Assembly: GCA_021731005.1 (NCBI GenBank)
Contig: JAKFYF010000046.1
Coordinates: 1 to 48,595 of the forward strand
Reading direction: 5' to 3'
Origin: Hyphomonadaceae bacterium
Lineage (GTDB): Bacteria > Pseudomonadota > Alphaproteobacteria > Caulobacterales > Aquidulcibacteraceae
Length of the DNA: 48,595 nt
Shown: positions 29,203 through 39,091 of the stretch, in pieces
Position numbering within the stretch: position 1 is the stretch's first letter
Layout of the letters: each line of letters starts with the position of its first letter
Notes under the pieces: model-generated
What the model was told of the DNA's origin: nothing
Database searches by the model: none
Seen by the model: the letters and a program-made list of their open reading frames with translations, nothing else
Position numbers and translations under genes: made by a program

Positions 29203-30495
29203 ATGAAATTCACTGGGTTGGTTGCGGGTGCGGCGGTTTTGTCCGTTCTGGTGTCGGGGTGTGTGAGCGGCGCCTCACTCGAGAGTGAGACCACAGCGGC
29301 AGCGACAACAGGCGCGGCCTGGGAGGCCTGGCGTGCTGGCAATGCAACGCAGAGCGGGGCGCTTGGCGAGCGCCTTTTCGATAATCTTGCGACAACCAAC
29401 GAAGGCCGCCATGTCGCTGCTTTATCTGCGCATGTGCGCGGCGACTACAATGCCGCAATCGTTCACTACGAGGCCATCGGCCAAGACTATCCGCGCCGGC
29501 GTGAATTACGCGGTGCGATCTTTGAGTCTTATCTTCACGCTGACCGGCCGACCGATGCGCTCCGCTTCGCAACCGAAACCGAAATGTCGGCCAACGCACG
29601 AGTGCGCGCGCAAGCGCGCGTGGACAATCCTATCACCGTGAACATTCCCGGCGTGGTCGGTCTTGGATTTGAGAACGATGCGTTGACGCCCTTTATGCCC
29701 GGCGTCGAGGGTCGCTTGAACGGTCAGAGCGCGGTGTTCCGCTTCGACACTGGCGGTACATTCGTCGCCATGTCTCCAGCACTTGCGACGCGGTACAACG
29801 TGCGCTCTGCGCAATGCGCGCAGGGATTTGCCAACTTACAGGCAACCCAAGTGTGTCAAGGCGTCGCTGACATCGACTTGGGGCCCGTGCGTGTCACCAA
29901 CGCGCCAGTGGCGGTTGTGTCTTCGCTGCCGGCGGAGCAGCTCGGCGTTGAACTTGGTCCAGTGTTGGGGACCAACTTCTTGCAACTTTTTCTCGCCACG
30001 ATTGACGCCCCCAACGAACGGCTCCTTCTTTCGCCGCGCGGGAACGCTGCGGCGAACGGCCAGCACATGGCGCTCGTCGGGGGAACGCGCACCGAGATCC
30101 CGTTTTTGTTGTGGTCGGATCATTTCATCATCGCCCGGGGTGGCGCAGGATCCAGGCGCGATCTTAATTTCTTCGTCGATTCCGGGCTCGTGGCGGTTGC
30201 CGACGACGGTGTGCAGGCGGGTTTATTGCTGCCACACTCCCAAGCCTCGGTGTGGGCCGGCGTTTCAGATCCGTCTGCCGCCGGTGCGATAGTGGCGTTG
30301 GCGCCGGCCATTTGGCTGGGCGAGGCTTCGCAGATTGGACAACGCGCCATGGTGCTTCCAGACGCGGCTTGGGGGTCCTTCGGAACGTTTGGCGGGATCG
30401 ACGTGCACGGGCTGATTTCCTACGGGTTCCTCAAGCACTACGCGTGGACCTTGGATTTCGAGCGACAAGTGATCGTGCTTTCGTCCAGTGAGTGA
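29203..30495 (+). CDS. Lipoprotein with retropepsin-like aspartyl protease motifs
   Basis: RBS taggaggg; lipobox LVSGC; VFRFDTGGTFVAMS and NFFVDSGLVAVADDG; TPR-like N-terminal region. Confidence 0.8.
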   Translation: MKFTGLVAGAAVLSVLVSGCVSGASLESETTAAATTGAAWEAWRAGNATQSGALGERLFDNLATTNEGRHVAALSAHVRGDYNAAIVHYEAIGQDYPRRRELRGAIFESYLHADRPTDALRFATETEMSANARVRAQARVDNPITVNIPGVVGLGFENDALTPFMPGVEGRLNGQSAVFRFDTGGTFVAMSPALATRYNVRSAQCAQGFANLQATQVCQGVADIDLGPVRVTNAPVAVVSSLPAEQLGVELGPVLGTNFLQLFLATIDAPNERLLLSPRGNAAANGQHMALVGGTRTEIPFLLWSDHFIIARGGAGSRRDLNFFVDSGLVAVADDGVQAGLLLPHSQASVWAGVSDPSAAGAIVALAPAIWLGEASQIGQRAMVLPDAAWGSFGTFGGIDVHGLISYGFLKHYAWTLDFERQVIVLSSSE

Positions 30496-30524
30496 GAGTC
30501 AATCGGCGGGGACGGGCTGCTGAG

Positions 30525-30564
30525 ATCAATGTCGCTTCTTGAGCGCGCCAGCCATTCCAAGAAA
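30525..30564 (+). repeat. Dispersed intergenic repeat, copy 2
   Basis: 37/40 identical to 16617-16656. Confidence 0.7.
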
Positions 30565-30679
30565 TTGCGAGGCGTCAGGGCGTGCCGCAAAGCGGCCAAC
30601 CGCGGCGGGATTGCGGGGTTTGATGGCGATCAAACCTTTGCGCCGCTGTCATGCAAAGGAGTGGCGGTGGAGGCAATGG

Positions 30680-31966
30680 ATGATGCGTGCAAGCTTGAGT
30701 ATGTTCGTGACGCTGGCATTGCTTCTATGTTCGCCGCTCGCCGCAGCGCAAGATTTCGCCTCTCAGCGTGCCGCTGCTGCAGAGCTACAGGAAATGTGCG
30801 ATCAAGACGCCGGCAGCTTGTGGGGCGTCGATCTTTGCGGGCCACTCATTGTCGTTGATGTCGAGACACGTTTAGCGTGGGCTAGTCAGGCGGACGGCCA
30901 AGGCGTTCTGCACCGGACCGCAGAGGGCTGGATTGGCGTATTGCCCCAGGATGTGGTCCTCGCAAACACCTCCGTCGAGTGGGCTGGCGTTCGATGGACG
31001 ATGTTGATTGGGCCTTTGCCAGATGACACCGTCGAGCGCCGTGTGCTCCTAGCGCACGAGGCTTGGCATCGGGTCCAAGCGGAGATTGGTCTGGCGCCGC
31101 AAGCGGCGCCTCCAAATGCTCACCTTGATACAGAACGCGGTCGCTTTCTCCTGCGCTTGGAAATGCGGGCGTTGGATCAAGCTTTGCGGTCAAGAGGGGC
31201 GGCGCGCTGGAGGGCCGCACGAGACGCATTGTCGTTTCGACGGGCGCGTTTACGCGAGTTTCCAGAAGCAGAAGTGTCGGAGACGGCGCTGGATCGCAAC
31301 GAAGGCTTCGCCGCCTATACCGGTGTGAAGCTCGGCGCGGGATCAGCAGCGGAGAGCTTTGCCTCCAGCACATTGCTCAGGTTTGACGGCCGACGTTCAC
31401 TGGGTCGTTCTTATGCCTATGCCACGGGCCCTGCGTACGGACTACTGCTTGATTCGCGCGGCGCCAAATGGCGCACGCGCCTCGCACTTGAAGCCGCCCC
31501 CGACTTGTTGAGGCGCGTCCTCGGCGGCAATCTCCGACAACGCAGCCTCGCCGATGCCGCTGACCGCTATCGCGGCGAAGCGATCGAGGCCGAGGAGGCC
31601 GAGCGGGCGGAACAAGATCGGTTCTGGATTCAACGGATCCAGGCGCAATTTGTCGACGGGCCGCGGCTAATTTTGCCGGTGACTGAACGTGGCAGTGGCG
31701 CCTTTGATCCCAACCAGGTGAGGACAATTCCCGATGTGGGCGTCTACTACGGCTACCGCGAAGTGACCGACTTTTGGGGTCAACTTCTCGCAAGCGAAGG
31801 GGCGCTGATCGTCGCCAATCCCGACCGTGTTATTGTCGCGCGCCCGGATGCTACAGGCTTAGCTGGGCCAGGTTGGACTTTGACGCTCGCTGCGGGCTTT
31901 CGCCTGAATGGCCCGGACTTATCGGGAGCGTACACGCTTGGAGAAGGCAGCGTCGCGTTGAGGTGA
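30680..31966 (+). CDS. Exported putative zinc peptidase-like protein
   Basis: Signal peptide; LLAHEAWHRVQ (HExxH) and downstream ALDRNEGFAAYTG (candidate third ligand). Confidence 0.6.
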   Translation: MMRASLSMFVTLALLLCSPLAAAQDFASQRAAAAELQEMCDQDAGSLWGVDLCGPLIVVDVETRLAWASQADGQGVLHRTAEGWIGVLPQDVVLANTSVEWAGVRWTMLIGPLPDDTVERRVLLAHEAWHRVQAEIGLAPQAAPPNAHLDTERGRFLLRLEMRALDQALRSRGAARWRAARDALSFRRARLREFPEAEVSETALDRNEGFAAYTGVKLGAGSAAESFASSTLLRFDGRRSLGRSYAYATGPAYGLLLDSRGAKWRTRLALEAAPDLLRRVLGGNLRQRSLADAADRYRGEAIEAEEAERAEQDRFWIQRIQAQFVDGPRLILPVTERGSGAFDPNQVRTIPDVGVYYGYREVTDFWGQLLASEGALIVANPDRVIVARPDATGLAGPGWTLTLAAGFRLNGPDLSGAYTLGEGSVALR

Positions 31967-32011
31967 GGAGCCTTCGCGGCGCCAACCGGCTGCAGTCGGC
32001 CATCTTGAGCC

Positions 32012-32110
32012 GAATTGACGAGCAGGGCGCAGGCGGCTTGTTTGGAGCGCTCCGGCCATTCGGATAATTTCAGTGGTGGCGCGGGTCTTGGCCAAGTTGC
32101 CGGTGGCGAA
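32012..32110. repeat. Degenerate intergenic repeat family member
   Basis: gccgaattgacgagcagggcgc...ggagcgctccgg resembles 41272-41370 and 45251-45350. Confidence 0.5.
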
Positions 32111-32167
32111 CCGTGCATCGTAAGTGCAGATTGCACGCGGGCCAGATGCAAACCGACGAGCCGCCAA

Positions 32168-32496
32168 ATGGCTATGAAGAGCACCGATCAAGCGCTTTCG
32201 ATCACCGATGACTCGGGGCTGCTGGCGATAGTCGACGTGGCCAAGTATGCGCCCTTCGTTGGCGAAGACTGGACTTACGAACAAATGCTGGACCATTTCG
32301 CTGAAAGCACAGCCGCGAAGACAATTCTGCTGTGGGAGTGCGGCGATGGCTGCGATGAATACTGCGTAGCCATTCGTTCAGGTTTCACGACAGAGACCTG
32401 CTTTCGAGAGATGAGTGGCGCGATCGAAGCGTCCGCATCTCAGAAACACTCACGATCCAGGCGGACATCCTCGTCGCCTGGGAAGATTCAAAGTGA
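32168..32496 (+). pseudogene. Hypothetical protein, apparent frameshift at about 32402-32412
   Basis: MAMKSTDQALSITDDSGLLAIVDVAKYAPFVGEDWTYEQMLDHFAE...RSGFTTETCF continues in the next frame as SRDEWRDRSVRISETLTIQADILVAWEDSK*. Confidence 0.5.
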
Positions 32497-32837
32497 ATCC
32501 AGATCGCGGCGCATGGACAGCGCGGGATCTCTGTGTTCGGCAATCGTGGGCGGCATGCCCTCAGCATTACCGGCGCCAGGATTGGGTGAGCTCAGCCATG
32601 CGCCACAACGGCGATCTGAGCTTCGCCGCGGCTCATTCCGCTTCGCGCAATGTCAACAGATAGGTCGCCAGCTGTTCGGCTTGGTCGGACTCCAAATAGA
32701 AATTCATTTGGTCAGGGAAGTTGTGGGACTGACGCAGCCAGCTGCTGGCAGACGCGTGGGGACGAGCAAAGGCGTATCGTAAGGCGGCAAGGCGACGCGA
32801 GGATCGTCGAGGACAACGAGGTCGTTTGATACAATGG

Positions 32838-33542
32838 CTATTGGCCGGCAATGTTGAAACCTGAGAGAAGTAGCAAGCCCATTCCTGCGTTCGCAATCGT
32901 GTGCGCAATGATCGAAGGTGTAAGTCGCCCGGAGCCGCTGACAACAATTCCGAAAATCACTCCCAACAGAAAAGTATGGGGGAGATAGGCCGGCGTTCCT
33001 ATGTGCCAAACAGAGAACGCGAGCGCGGTGAGGCCTATGAGCAACGCTTTGGGCAGACGACTTCCGACCTTCATCAGCATGCCGCGAAAGAACAATTCCT
33101 CACAAACGCCCGGCACGAGCGCTCCAACTGTCATGAAGTATATGTGCGTTGACGCCGGAAAGAGATGCACGGGCGGCACATCCAAGTAGGGCGCCGACAT
33201 CCGTAAAGACGCGGCCGTTATGGCGATTGAGGCGATGCCCGCGACAGCGCCAACGAGAGCGTCCCTCGGCAGAGTCTTTTCAGACAAGCCAATGCGAGAC
33301 ATGACGTTGTCGCCGGCGAGTCTCAGCCTTGTCACGGCGAGTACGCCAAGGACCAGCGGAAAGGCCGGACTTACATAAATGAGGTTACGTAACACCGACG
33401 CAGGCGCGGCGGCGGGATCGCCATACATGATGCTGAGAACAAGGACGATGACGTTGCTGCTATTTGTGGCCAACAAATACGCAAAAGCTGTCCAGACGAG
33501 CACTTCGGCCAAGCCATAGATTCTGACCATGGTTTCCCTCAA
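32838..33542 (-). CDS. CPBP-family intramembrane metalloprotease
   Basis: Multi-TM; PGVCEELFFRGMLM (EExxxR), FSVWHIGTP, IIAHTIAN. Confidence 0.88.
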   Translation of the reverse strand: MRETMVRIYGLAEVLVWTAFAYLLATNSSNVIVLVLSIMYGDPAAAPASVLRNLIYVSPAFPLVLGVLAVTRLRLAGDNVMSRIGLSEKTLPRDALVGAVAGIASIAITAASLRMSAPYLDVPPVHLFPASTHIYFMTVGALVPGVCEELFFRGMLMKVGSRLPKALLIGLTALAFSVWHIGTPAYLPHTFLLGVIFGIVVSGSGRLTPSIIAHTIANAGMGLLLLSGFNIAGQ

Positions 33543-33789
33543 AAGAACGTCAGCCCGATCGGGATTGCGCGATCCAGTCCTCGTCGATCATGCCTTCCCG
33601 CGAACGCGGGCATTGTCCGCAGAACCCGACCGACCCACTTCATGCCGCACTCGCTCCCACCAGCCTTCGCGCCGGAACAACGAGGATGAGGATCGCGACG
33701 CTCTTGGATGCTGGAGGCGCGATGAGGCGCGCCTTTTGCGACGAAGCCAGGAATTACGACTGCGAACGCGGAGAGCCTGAGCGGAGGCG

Positions 33790-34593
33790 CTACGGACCGT
33801 CCTCATTGCGGTTCGGGACGCTTACGCCCAACGCTTCGAGAACCGCCTTCTTGTACAAGGCTCCAAGCCGCACGACCGCACCTGTCGACAGGACGAGGTT
33901 GAGGCCGTCGCGTCCGACACGTTCGACCCCCTCGATATAGCGCTTCTGAACAATGGCGGAACGATGCGCGCGCAGCATGACCGATGGATCGAGGCGTGCG
34001 TTCAGCCCGCTCATTGTATCGCGCAGGATGAAAGTGCGGTGCGCCGTGTGGGCAAGGACGTAGTCCCGAGCCGCCTCAAGCCAGACTATGCTTTGAATGG
34101 GGATGCGAGAAACGCCTCCTGGGCGCGGCGCCCAGATTTCGGTGTCGAATTTGGGCGTGTCATTGCTAGGCGATTCTTTTTGGCGTTGCGCGTTGAGCAG
34201 GAGTTGCAACTCGTCGATCTGCTCACCTGCCTGACGAGCCGCCATGCGCCGGCGCGCGCGAGAGACAGCGGCGCGGAGCCTGTCTGTGCGCACGGGCTTC
34301 AAAAGGTAGTCCGCCGCATCAAGATCGAACGCCGTCGCAGCGAATGAATCGAAGGCGGTGACGAAAACGATCTCAAGCCCCCGCAGACTTTGTGCGACCT
34401 CGATGCCGCTCCGCCCCGGCATCTGAATGTCGAGCATGACGAGGTCTGGCAATAGTTCCTTTGCAATCCGAATCGCGTCTTCCCCGTTTCGCGCTTTGCC
34501 GATGATAGACGCGTCCTCAATGTCGGCGAACGCCACTGCGAGGCGTTCAAGGGCGAGTGGCTCATCGTCTACGATCAGAACTCTGAGCTTCAC
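33790..34593 (-). CDS. LytTR-family response regulator
   Basis: MKLRVLIVDDEPLALERL receiver; LytTR DNA-binding: IVWLEAARDYVLAHTAHRTFILRDTMSGLNARLDPSVMLRAHRSAIVQKRYIEGVER. Confidence 0.93.
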   Translation of the reverse strand: MKLRVLIVDDEPLALERLAVAFADIEDASIIGKARNGEDAIRIAKELLPDLVMLDIQMPGRSGIEVAQSLRGLEIVFVTAFDSFAATAFDLDAADYLLKPVRTDRLRAAVSRARRRMAARQAGEQIDELQLLLNAQRQKESPSNDTPKFDTEIWAPRPGGVSRIPIQSIVWLEAARDYVLAHTAHRTFILRDTMSGLNARLDPSVMLRAHRSAIVQKRYIEGVERVGRDGLNLVLSTGAVVRLGALYKKAVLEALGVSVPNRNEDGP

Positions 34594-35675
34594 GTTGTCG
34601 CTCCGTCACCAAGTTGCAACTCCAGTGGAATGTCGAGATCGACGCGAAATCCGATGTCGGAACTATCGACGTGCATGCTGGCGTTAGCGCCATGCAGCGC
34701 GAGCAGGCGTTGGGCGACGTTGTCGAGCCCAACCCCTTCGCCAATCGTCGCCGCGTTCGAGGAAGCGCCCGCGCCATCGTCGATCACGGTCAGGTGTAAT
34801 CTATCAGATTCTGCATGGGCGCGGATCGTTACGCACACAGGGCGTGTAGATGGAGAGACGGCGTGCTTGACCGCGTTCTCCGCGAGCGGCTGAAGCAGAA
34901 AGCTCGGAACGCGCGCGCCCTCAAGTTCAGGTGGCAGCTCCAATCTTACGGAGAGCCTATCTGGGAAGCGAACTTGCTCGATTTGAAGATAGGATTCCAG
35001 AATTGCGAATTCTTCGCTCAACGGGATCACCGCCTCCGGTTCGCTCGCAAGCGATGATCGAAAGAACTCTGACAATCGAACGATGACTTCCTCCGCTTCG
35101 GCGTTCCGCCCGGTCGCGACCAAGGAGGCGGCGGCGTTGAGGGCGTTGAACAGGAAGTGCGGATTGATTTGCGCACGCAGCGCGCGCAACGTCGCCTTCT
35201 GAGCTTCGGACTCGGCGGCGGCGAGGCGACGCTCCTTCGCCATCATGTCCACCGACAGCTTCATCACCCATACGCATGCGGCGATGAACGCATGGATCCA
35301 AATGAGAAAACTGAACGACTGGACGCCGGACAGAAGATAGAGCAGCGGCCGGCGACGCTCCGGCGCGGACATCGCTTGTCCTAAGGTCGCGACGTCAATG
35401 ACGGCGTTTACGATCGTGACCACAAGCACGCAGGCGGTGACGATCGCCAGCCGCTGCGCGAGCGGGCGATCGACGGTTGTGAGCACCATGTTTTGCACGA
35501 CGCCGCTCAGCAGGACGCCTACGACTACGCCAAACCCAAGCCAGGCCGTTAGCTCCCACCGCGCTGCACCGCTGGCAGCGAGGATCGAGAAGAACAGGAT
35601 GTAGGAGAAGACCCAGATGACGATACGCGCCAGGAGGAAGCTGTGCGCCAGTGGAAGGCGAGGAGGAGGAGGCAT
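34590..35675 (-). CDS. LytS/YehU-type sensor histidine kinase
   Basis: His_kinase motif LRALRAQINPHFLFNALNAAASLVA; HATPase NAVKHAVSP, DDGAGASSNA; overlaps the regulator start by 4 nt. Confidence 0.92.
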   Translation of the reverse strand: MPPPPRLPLAHSFLLARIVIWVFSYILFFSILAASGAARWELTAWLGFGVVVGVLLSGVVQNMVLTTVDRPLAQRLAIVTACVLVVTIVNAVIDVATLGQAMSAPERRRPLLYLLSGVQSFSFLIWIHAFIAACVWVMKLSVDMMAKERRLAAAESEAQKATLRALRAQINPHFLFNALNAAASLVATGRNAEAEEVIVRLSEFFRSSLASEPEAVIPLSEEFAILESYLQIEQVRFPDRLSVRLELPPELEGARVPSFLLQPLAENAVKHAVSPSTRPVCVTIRAHAESDRLHLTVIDDGAGASSNAATIGEGVGLDNVAQRLLALHGANASMHVDSSDIGFRVDLDIPLELQLGDGATT

Positions 35676-35875
35676 CGTGTCGCTCGGTGCTCGTGGCCGG
35701 CATCTGCTGATGAAAAGCCGCAGATTGCTACGCTCTGGACGCTTGTAGCAGATCGAGGCGCGCGCGCCTCGATCTTCGCCGGTGGGAATCCCGGGTTCGT
35801 CGCAAATTCGATGCGCCCGCGGCGGGAGTGGACGACGTAGGCCGACTGCGGTGTGTGTCGAGTCTGCGGTGCTAT

Positions 35876-37354
35876 ATGTGGGAACCAGTCTGGCGCGCCT
35901 TTGTGTTGGTTTTGGCGCTATGGGCGTCGGCCGCGACTGCGCGTGCGCAGGAAGTTTGCGAAGAAACAATCGCCCGCTACAGCGTGCGGCGCGACGGCCC
36001 CGACGGCTTCCGTGTCGAGGCGCAGTTTAACCGGCCGGTCTCGCGGCTTGACCTGTTTTATCATTCGCCGCCTGGCCGGCCCGAAGGGCAGGCCGCATCG
36101 ATCCGGAACCTGCGGGCGTTCTCGGCCCGAGGACGGGAGGTCGCCATAAATTATGTTGGCGAGGGAGGGTGGGAAGTCCCTGGGCCCGACCCGGCCTGGC
36201 GCATTGCTTATCGCATACAAGCCGATCACGACGCAGTTGACTGGACTGTGGGCGCGCCCGGCAAGGACGAGGTTGCGACACGCTTTGATCGAACGTTCTA
36301 CTTTGCCGCTCACGCCTTCTTCTTGGCGGACTTCGACTGGCCCGAATGCAAAATCGAAATCGTGTTCAACCTACCGTCCGGCTGGTTTGTTACTGCGCCA
36401 TGGTCAATGCGCGGCAACGTCGCCTGGACCTACGGGGTTCAGAACTTCGAGCGAAACGCTTTTGCAATGGGCCTGGATACGCCGCGGCGAGCGCATACTG
36501 GCGGGCTGGATCTGGAATGGCTCATCGATAGCCGCGCCCGTGCAGTCGAGCCACGCGTGCTGGAGCTGATGAACGCGATTCCTGTCGCCTATACCGAGTT
36601 TTGGGAGCGAGCGCCTTCGCGGCGTCTGACAGCATTTTTTCTTCGTGACGCAAGATCGGACGGCGGCGCGTTCGAAAACAGCTTTACGCTTGTTCTTCCC
36701 GATCCGCTTGCGGCGATCGATCAGGTCTCCTGGTCCCACACGCTGGGGCACGAACTCATGCATGTATGGTTCGGCCCTGAGGGCATCCGCGGCGACGCTG
36801 GAGGCGAACTTTCGTGGTTCAACGAGGGCTTTGCCGACTATCTCACCATAAAGCTTATGCGGCGCGCTGGCCTCATTAGCGAAGATCTTATGGCCCAGCG
36901 CGTCGCCAACATCATCCGTCGGTATGAACTCGGAAAGCGGATGTCGCCAGACATCAGCTTGGCGGCCGCCGGCGGGGACAAGCTGCGAAACTGGCAACTG
37001 ATATATGGCGGTGGCGCGCTGGTCGCTCTCCTGCTCGACGCCGAGCTGTCGATGCAGCATCCTGAGGGGTTTCGTGATATGATGCGCTCCTTGGCGCCAA
37101 TCTCGGGCAGCGCCTTCGATTTGAATAGCCTGACTTCGCAAATGAATGAATCAACCGCCGGGCTTGCCAGGCGGACACTTGCGTGGGTCGATGCGCGTCC
37201 GAGCGCCGGTGAGATTCGTGCGCGGCTTGCGCGGTCCGGCGTTGAAGTGTCGTTGTACGGGCCCGACGAAGTCTATGTCGGATTTGCGCCTTGCCCCGCT
37301 CTGTCGTGCGCGCCGGCGTTTCTCGCTGGCCCGAGTCCGTCGCCGTCCAACTGA
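35876..37354 (+). CDS. Exported gluzincin-type metallopeptidase (M1/M61-like)
   Basis: Signal peptide; SHTLGHELMHVWFGPEG...ELSWFNEGFADYLTIKLM (HExxH-x(n)-NEGFADY). Confidence 0.82.
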   Translation: MWEPVWRAFVLVLALWASAATARAQEVCEETIARYSVRRDGPDGFRVEAQFNRPVSRLDLFYHSPPGRPEGQAASIRNLRAFSARGREVAINYVGEGGWEVPGPDPAWRIAYRIQADHDAVDWTVGAPGKDEVATRFDRTFYFAAHAFFLADFDWPECKIEIVFNLPSGWFVTAPWSMRGNVAWTYGVQNFERNAFAMGLDTPRRAHTGGLDLEWLIDSRARAVEPRVLELMNAIPVAYTEFWERAPSRRLTAFFLRDARSDGGAFENSFTLVLPDPLAAIDQVSWSHTLGHELMHVWFGPEGIRGDAGGELSWFNEGFADYLTIKLMRRAGLISEDLMAQRVANIIRRYELGKRMSPDISLAAAGGDKLRNWQLIYGGGALVALLLDAELSMQHPEGFRDMMRSLAPISGSAFDLNSLTSQMNESTAGLARRTLAWVDARPSAGEIRARLARSGVEVSLYGPDEVYVGFAPCPALSCAPAFLAGPSPSPSN

Positions 37355-37383
37355 ACCTACAGTGAGATGTTTTCCAGGAGTCG

Positions 37384-37938
37384 ATGATGGTTGAAACCTG
37401 CGTGTTGTCTTGGCGAGGGCTCCAAGTGCAGCTGGTACGCCTCTCGTATGTCCTTCTTGCGATCCTTTCGATCGCTGTGGCCGCGCCTGGCGGCGCCTTT
37501 GCGCAGGACGCTGTGCAGAGTGATGCGGAGCGGATTGGGCGAGCGTATATGAACGCTTACTCGGCGGCGGATTGGGAAGGGATGATCCCGTATATGGCCG
37601 ATGATTTCGTGCTTATTGACCGCACCAATACGGATCCGAACTTCGTGCCGGAGTATCACGGTCCTCGCGCGACGATTGACATGCTGAGACAATTTGGCCG
37701 TGACGGCGGCGTGATCGAGCTCGGCTTTGAGTGGTCGAGCGTTTTTTCCAGCAACAACGTGGTTGTATTTAGCGGCTTTGTGAACACGCTCTCGGCGCCA
37801 CCCGGGCGAGATTCCGCCTTTCGTTGGCGCGCGGAACAGGTGACCGCGTTGACGGTGCGCGACGGCAAGATCGTGCGTCACGAAGACTTCGCCAACTATG
37901 CCACGCCTGTCGTGTCGCGCGTACCGAGACCCAGCTAA
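37384..37938 (+). CDS. Exported NTF2/SnoaL-like protein
   Basis: Signal peptide; AERIGRAYMNAYSAADWEGMIPYMADDFVLIDRT... Confidence 0.75.
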   Translation: MMVETCVLSWRGLQVQLVRLSYVLLAILSIAVAAPGGAFAQDAVQSDAERIGRAYMNAYSAADWEGMIPYMADDFVLIDRTNTDPNFVPEYHGPRATIDMLRQFGRDGGVIELGFEWSSVFSSNNVVVFSGFVNTLSAPPGRDSAFRWRAEQVTALTVRDGKIVRHEDFANYATPVVSRVPRPS

Positions 37939-38048
37939 GTCAGATCGCTTCCAAATTTACCGTGGCCCTATCCTCGTAGAGAGAGCAAAATCCGACTGAA
38001 GCCAGTATGCCGACGATGGGCCTTTCGAAGACGAGGCCGTGCTTGCCG

Positions 38049-38921
38049 TCACCGGTGGAAATGTCGCATCCCGCTCGAAAATGCGACGGGGAATATGCTT
38101 GCGTGTGTCTCGTCGGCAAAGACGCGGCTCTCGGCTAAGAGATTTGGGTCTCCTCGCCCCTGCAGCAATGCCGCCAGTTCGGAGGCAGCGCCGACCATAT
38201 CGTGTCCAGTCTGCTCAAGCGCGCCGACGCCGAGGAATGTCTTCGTTGGCCGCGCCAAGCGCGTGGCGACGTTTTCTCGCTCGCGCGCGAAAATCCAATT
38301 GTCGGCGTACCAAAGCGATGGGCTTACGAGCAGGTATTGGTCAAACAGATCTGGTCTTGTCTCAAAGGCATAGGCGGCGAACAGGCCGCCGAATGAATGC
38401 CCGACCAGCGTGCGAGCGCTTGGGATTGTTTGGTGTCGCGCGTCAATCCGGGGAAGTATTTCCTCTTCAATGACGCGCAAGAACGTCGGCGCGCCGCCCG
38501 AATGGGCCTGAAACTCCGGTCCGTAACCGCCTTCGGCCACGCGCACAGGGGTGTAGTCGCGAGTTCTGTTCAATGCATAGCTGCGCCGGTCGGGGTAGGC
38601 GCCAGTGCAAGCGATGGAGACGACAATTGAGTGCTCCGCTTGCTGTCGGTCGGCGAGGTGTTCCAGGTGGTTGGCGCAAACCGCGAATGAGTAATCGGCA
38701 TCGAGTGTGAGGATAACGCGAAGCGGGCTGGCCGCCGCGCCGATCGGCGCGTGGATGTATAGAGAATAGGCCACGCCATTGATCGCCGATACGAACGGCA
38801 GAACGCTTGCGTGCGGCAATTGGTAGGGCTGCATCCCTCCATACTCTATGCCGCCCGATGCGCGCGCCTCGGAGGCGCCCACCAGTCCGGCCGCCAGCAG
38901 AGAACGACGAGTTCCTCGCAT
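38049..38921 (-). CDS. Exported alpha/beta-hydrolase-fold esterase (IroE/Fes-like)
   Basis: RTLVGHSFGGLFAAYAFETRPDLFDQYLLVSPSLWYADNWIF; putative His in ADETHASIFPVAFSSGMRHF. Confidence 0.85.
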   Translation of the reverse strand: MRGTRRSLLAAGLVGASEARASGGIEYGGMQPYQLPHASVLPFVSAINGVAYSLYIHAPIGAAASPLRVILTLDADYSFAVCANHLEHLADRQQAEHSIVVSIACTGAYPDRRSYALNRTRDYTPVRVAEGGYGPEFQAHSGGAPTFLRVIEEEILPRIDARHQTIPSARTLVGHSFGGLFAAYAFETRPDLFDQYLLVSPSLWYADNWIFARERENVATRLARPTKTFLGVGALEQTGHDMVGAASELAALLQGRGDPNLLAESRVFADETHASIFPVAFSSGMRHFHR

Positions 38922-39091
38922 GTAAGTCTCCGGCGCGCAGGTCGTGCGCTCGCGATCGAACTTCTATGGCATCTCCTTCACTCTCGCGACTGTATCTGTC
39001 GGCGGATTTCCCACCTTTGTCTCAAAGTTTCCTGCGCGCCGCGACGATGCGCAAAGGTGCAGCGGACGACAATTGAGCAAGGAGCCGTACG

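Noticed and set aside
33715-33737. Hairpin aggcgcg-atgagg-cgcgcct-ttt as a Rho-independent terminator
   Set aside because: The T-tract is short and on the plus strand while both flanking genes are on the minus strand; function not supportable.
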